Positions 13,989-16,521 of a DNA stretch of 16,521 bases are shown piece by piece (positions within the stretch are counted from its first letter, which is position 1; each line of letters starts with the position of its first letter). Both the position numbers and the translations under genes were made by a program. Source of the stretch: Burkholderiales bacterium (lineage in GTDB: Bacteria > Pseudomonadota > Gammaproteobacteria > Burkholderiales > SG8-39); assembly GCA_919902965.1 (NCBI GenBank), contig CAKKSJ010000319.1, positions 1 to 16,521 on the forward strand, in the 5' to 3' direction. Below the pieces are notes generated by a model. The model worked only from the letters and a program-made list of their open reading frames with translations, was not told the origin of the DNA and did no database searches.

Positions 13989-16106
13989 TTGAATCCCATC
14001 AAAAAGACTTTTACCTACGGCGCCCATCAGGTGACTCTGGAAACGGGCGAAATCGCGCGCCAGGCCGGCGGCGCAGTCATGGTCAGCATGGACGACACCG
14101 TTGTCCTGTGCGCCGTGGTCGGCTCCCATCATGCCAAGTCGGGACAGGATTTTTTCCCGCTCACGGTCGATTACATCGAGAAGACCTATGCCGCGGGCAA
14201 AATCCCGGGCGGTTTTTTCAAGCGCGAGGGCAGGCCTTCCGAAAAAGAGGTTCTCACTTCACGCCTGATCGACCGTCCCATCCGCCCGCTGTTTCCCGAT
14301 GGTTTCTACAATGAAGTTCAGGTCGTGGCGACGGTCATGTCGGTCAACCCCGAGGTCGATCCCGACATCGCCGCGTTGATCGGCGTTTCGGCCGCATTGA
14401 CCCTGTCCGGAATTCCATTCAATGGCCCGATCGGCGCCGCGCGTGTCGGCTATGCCAACGGCCAGTACATTCTCAACCCGACCGCGACGCAGCTGAAAGA
14501 TTCCAGGCTTAACCTGGTGGTGGCGGGCACAGAGCACGCGGTGCTCATGGTGGAATCGGAAGCGCACGAATTGTCGGAGGAAGTGATGCTCGGCGCGGTG
14601 ATGTTCGGTCACGAGCAGATGCAGGCCGCGATCCAGGCGATCAACGAACTCGCCGACGTCGCCGCCAAGCCGATGTGGGACTGGCAGCCGCCGGCCAAGG
14701 ACGAGAACCTGAGCGCGCGCGTTGCCGCGCTGGTTGAGGCCGATCTGCGTGCGGCGTTTCAGGTGAAAGAGAAGCAGGCGCGCACCTTGGCCATCGATGC
14801 GATCTGGAAACGCGTGTTCGCGGAGATCGGTGTCGGTACCGAAGGCGGGCCGGATGCGAATGCGGCCAAGGAAATCTGTTTTGCGCTGGAGTCGAAAATC
14901 GTGCGCAACCAGATTCTCGACGGCGAGCCGCGCATCGACGGCCGCGACACGCGCAGCGTGCGCCCGATCACCATCCGCCTGGGCGTGCTGCCGCGCACGC
15001 ACGGCTCGGCGCTGTTCACCCGCGGCGAAACCCAGGCGATTGTTGTCGCGACCCTGGGAACGGCGCGCGACTCGCAGATCATCGATGCCTTGATGGGCGA
15101 GTACAAAGACCGCTTCATGCTGCATTACAACTTCCCCCCCTATGCGACCGGCGAAACCGGCCGTGTCGGCACGCCCAAGCGGCGCGAAATCGGTCATGGC
15201 CGCCTGGCCAAGCGCGCATTGCTTGCGACCCTGCCCGCAGTGGAGGATTTCGGCTACAGCATGCGCGTGGTATCGGAAATCACCGAGTCCAACGGCTCAA
15301 GTTCAATGGCGTCGGTGTGCGGCGGCAGCCTGGCGCTGATGGATGCCGGGGTGCCGATGAAGGGGCATGTGGCCGGTATCGCCATGGGACTGATCAAGGA
15401 AGGCAACCGCTTCGCGGTGCTCACCGACATCCTCGGTGACGAGGATCACCTGGGCGATATGGACTTCAAGGTCGCGGGCACCGACAGCGGCGTCACCGCA
15501 CTGCAGATGGACATCAAGATTGAGGGCATTACCAGGGAAATCATGCAGGTCGCGCTGTCGCAGGCGCGCGAAGGCCGCATGGTGATTCTGAAGAAAATGA
15601 CCGAGGTGCTGCCGTCGTCGCGCTCCGATATTTCCACTTTCGCACCGCGCATCATCAAGCTCAAGATCAATCCGGACAAAATCCGCGACGTGATCGGCAA
15701 GGGTGGTGCGGTCATCCGCGCGCTGACCGAAGAGACAGGTACCACGATCGATATCGAGGACGATGGCACGGTCAGCATCGCCTGTATCAGCTCCGAAGGC
15801 GGGGAACTGGCGAGAAAGCGCATCGAGGCGATCACTGCTGACGTAGAGGTCGGCAAAGTCTATGACGGCACGGTGCTGAAGCTGCTCGATTTCGGCGCGA
15901 TTGTCAGCGTGCTGCCGGGCAAGGACGGCCTGCTGCACATTTCGCAAATCAGCCAGCAGCGCGTCGCGAGCGTCGCCGATCACCTCAAGGAAGGACAACT
16001 GGTCAAGGTCAAGGTGCTGGAAGCCGACGATAAAGGCCGCTTGCGCCTGTCGATGAAGGCAGTGGAGTCCGAGGCGCAGCAGCCGGGCGCGGCGCAGCCG
16101 ACTTGA
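13989..16106 (+). CDS. pnp: Polynucleotide phosphorylase (PNPase)
   Basis: PNPase degrades RNA from the 3' end using phosphate and is a core degradosome enzyme. The 705-residue protein has an RNase PH-like domain 1 (about 1-225), a helical linker, the catalytic RNase PH-like domain 2 (about 320-545), a KH domain with VIGKGGAVIRALTEETG, and an S1 domain (about 620-690, from GKVYDGTVLKLLDFGAIV). FPLTVDYIEKTYAAGKIPGGFFKREGRPSE and the active-site run GDEDHLGDMDFKVAG are intact. Asp490 and Asp492 fall at the E. coli numbering. The start is TTG at 13989, with AAAGGA 7 nt upstream. E. coli pnp also uses UUG, and MNPI resembles its N-terminus. The Ala/Gln-rich tail after S1 is short. Confidence 0.98.
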   Translation: MNPIKKTFTYGAHQVTLETGEIARQAGGAVMVSMDDTVVLCAVVGSHHAKSGQDFFPLTVDYIEKTYAAGKIPGGFFKREGRPSEKEVLTSRLIDRPIRPLFPDGFYNEVQVVATVMSVNPEVDPDIAALIGVSAALTLSGIPFNGPIGAARVGYANGQYILNPTATQLKDSRLNLVVAGTEHAVLMVESEAHELSEEVMLGAVMFGHEQMQAAIQAINELADVAAKPMWDWQPPAKDENLSARVAALVEADLRAAFQVKEKQARTLAIDAIWKRVFAEIGVGTEGGPDANAAKEICFALESKIVRNQILDGEPRIDGRDTRSVRPITIRLGVLPRTHGSALFTRGETQAIVVATLGTARDSQIIDALMGEYKDRFMLHYNFPPYATGETGRVGTPKRREIGHGRLAKRALLATLPAVEDFGYSMRVVSEITESNGSSSMASVCGGSLALMDAGVPMKGHVAGIAMGLIKEGNRFAVLTDILGDEDHLGDMDFKVAGTDSGVTALQMDIKIEGITREIMQVALSQAREGRMVILKKMTEVLPSSRSDISTFAPRIIKLKINPDKIRDVIGKGGAVIRALTEETGTTIDIEDDGTVSIACISSEGGELARKRIEAITADVEVGKVYDGTVLKLLDFGAIVSVLPGKDGLLHISQISQQRVASVADHLKEGQLVKVKVLEADDKGRLRLSMKAVESEAQQPGAAQPT

Positions 16107-16126
16107 TATAACGGGCTTGCTGGAGG

Positions 16127-16152
16127 AAAAGGACGCTTAGGCGTCCTTTTTT
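16127..16152 (+). terminator. pnp intrinsic terminator
   Basis: AAAAGGACGC (16127-16136), loop TTAG and GCGTCCTTTT (16141-16150) form a perfect 10-bp stem running into a T-tract. It begins 21 nt after the pnp stop codon. Confidence 0.92.
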
Positions 16153-16192
16153 ATCGGGAGGGTGGATGCGGACACCGAAAACGCTCAACCAT

Positions 16193-16223
16193 AAAAAACG
16201 GCGGCATCGAGCCGCCGTTTTTT
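16193..16223. terminator. Bidirectional intrinsic terminator
   Basis: AAAAAACGGCGGC (16193-16205), loop ATCGA and GCCGCCGTTTTTT (16211-16223) form a perfect 13-bp stem. It has A6 on one side and T6 on the other, so it can terminate transcription from both pnp and the convergent dksA. Confidence 0.9.
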
Positions 16224-16239
16224 GCTTTTAGTTTCGACG

Positions 16240-16264
16240 TAACTTGCCGCTATGCGGCAAGTTA
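16240..16264. repeat. Perfect 11-bp hairpin without a T-tract
   Basis: TAACTTGCCGC (16240-16250), loop TAT and GCGGCAAGTTA (16254-16264) are perfectly complementary. No T-run follows on either strand, so it is not a classic terminator. It may protect a 3' end or be a protein-binding dyad. Confidence 0.6.
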
Positions 16265-16274
16265 GTCTTCACTG

Positions 16275-16311
16275 AAAACAGCTCGCGAAGTTTCACTTCG
16301 CGAGCTGTTTT
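16275..16311. terminator. Long terminator hairpin overlapping the end of dksA
   Basis: AAAACAGCTCGCGAAGT (16275-16291) and ACTTCGCGAGCTGTTTT (16295-16311) form a perfect 17-bp stem with a 3-nt loop. T-runs flank it on both strands (TTTTT on plus at 16308-16312, TTTT on minus). The right arm contains the last five sense codons of dksA plus part of its stop, which extends into the loop (minus strand). Confidence 0.85.
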
Positions 16312-16521
16312 TCCCTCACTTCATCCAGGGTTTTGCAGTCTATGCACAGCGTCGCCGTGGGACGCGCTTCCAGCCGCTTCAGGCCGATCTCGACGCCGCA
16401 ACTCTCGCAATAGCCATAGTCCTTGCCGTCTATTTTAGCGATGGTTTCGTCGATCTTCTTGATCAACTTGCGCTCGCGGTCGCGGTTGCGCAACTCGAGC
16501 GCCATGTCGGATTCCTGGCTG
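16293..16521 (-). CDS. dksA: RNA polymerase-binding transcription factor DksA (5' part beyond the edge)
   Basis: Only the C-terminal 75 codons and the stop lie in the window; the gene runs off the right edge. The first full codons read SQESDMALELRNRDRERKL, continuous with the usual DksA coiled-coil end, so the internal Met at 16505 is not the true start. The zinc finger is complete: GYCESCGVEIG and CIDCKT give Cys-x2-Cys-x17-Cys-x2-Cys. It is followed by a C-terminal helix ending VREKQLAK. DksA enters the polymerase secondary channel and, with ppGpp, represses rRNA and ribosomal-protein promoters and activates amino-acid promoters. The acidic coiled-coil tip lies outside the window and cannot be checked. 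The gene converges on pnp, and its 3' end forms part of a terminator stem. Confidence 0.95.
   Translation of the reverse strand, partial: SQESDMALELRNRDRERKLIKKIDETIAKIDGKDYGYCESCGVEIGLKRLEARPTATLCIDCKTLDEVREKQLAK

Noticed and set aside
1..16521. CRISPR arrays, insertion sequences, prophage or defence genes
   Set aside because: None was found on reading both strands. Apart from the left-edge repeat, the window is ordinary core-genome DNA.

Overview
This is a chromosomal core-gene window. It very probably comes from a betaproteobacterium. The evidence is the gene order, a long (400-aa) tryptophanyl-tRNA synthetase, and a YciO, PNPase, S15 and DksA that closely resemble the enterobacterial proteins as I remember them. 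The DNA is GC-rich and the genes are densely packed. A Nitrosomonadales-like lineage would fit, but nothing in the sequence fixes a genus. I found no mobile element, CRISPR array, tRNA, rRNA or phage gene.

Layout. Positions 1-247 hold no recognisable gene; they carry two copies of a 21-bp GC-rich repeat around an AT-richer segment. A gamma-class carbonic anhydrase-like protein (minus, 248-778) diverges from a long plus-strand block. That block begins with an alpha/beta hydrolase, the PHP-domain RNase AM/nucleotide bisphosphate phosphatase (rnm/trpH), yciO, a minimal site-2-protease-like M50 peptidase, trpS, scpA, scpB and rluB. A strong promoter with a terminator-like leader hairpin follows. 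It drives the transcription/translation operon rimP-nusA-infB-rbfA-truB. rpsO has its own promoter and is followed by a terminator or attenuator, a structured leader and pnp. A 190-bp stack of hairpins separates pnp from the convergent, right-truncated dksA (minus).

How the genes work together. trpS-scpA-scpB-rluB are closely packed or overlapping, so they are probably co-transcribed; they cover tRNA charging, chromosome condensation and 23S rRNA pseudouridylation. rimP, rbfA, truB, rpsO, infB and nusA build and start the ribosome and couple it to transcription. pnp degrades RNA, and in E. coli it is transcribed with rpsO and controls itself through its leader. DksA tunes rRNA and ribosomal-protein promoters together with ppGpp.

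I see no previously undescribed multi-gene system here. The points worth a second look are small: changed motif I residues in TruB, the terminator hairpin abutting the rimP start, a rluB whose only usual start is a TTG 77 nt inside scpB, extended -10 boxes a few bases from start codons lacking Shine-Dalgarno sequences, the pnp leader hairpins, a terminator that includes the dksA stop codon, and the unexplained repeat-bounded segment at the left edge.
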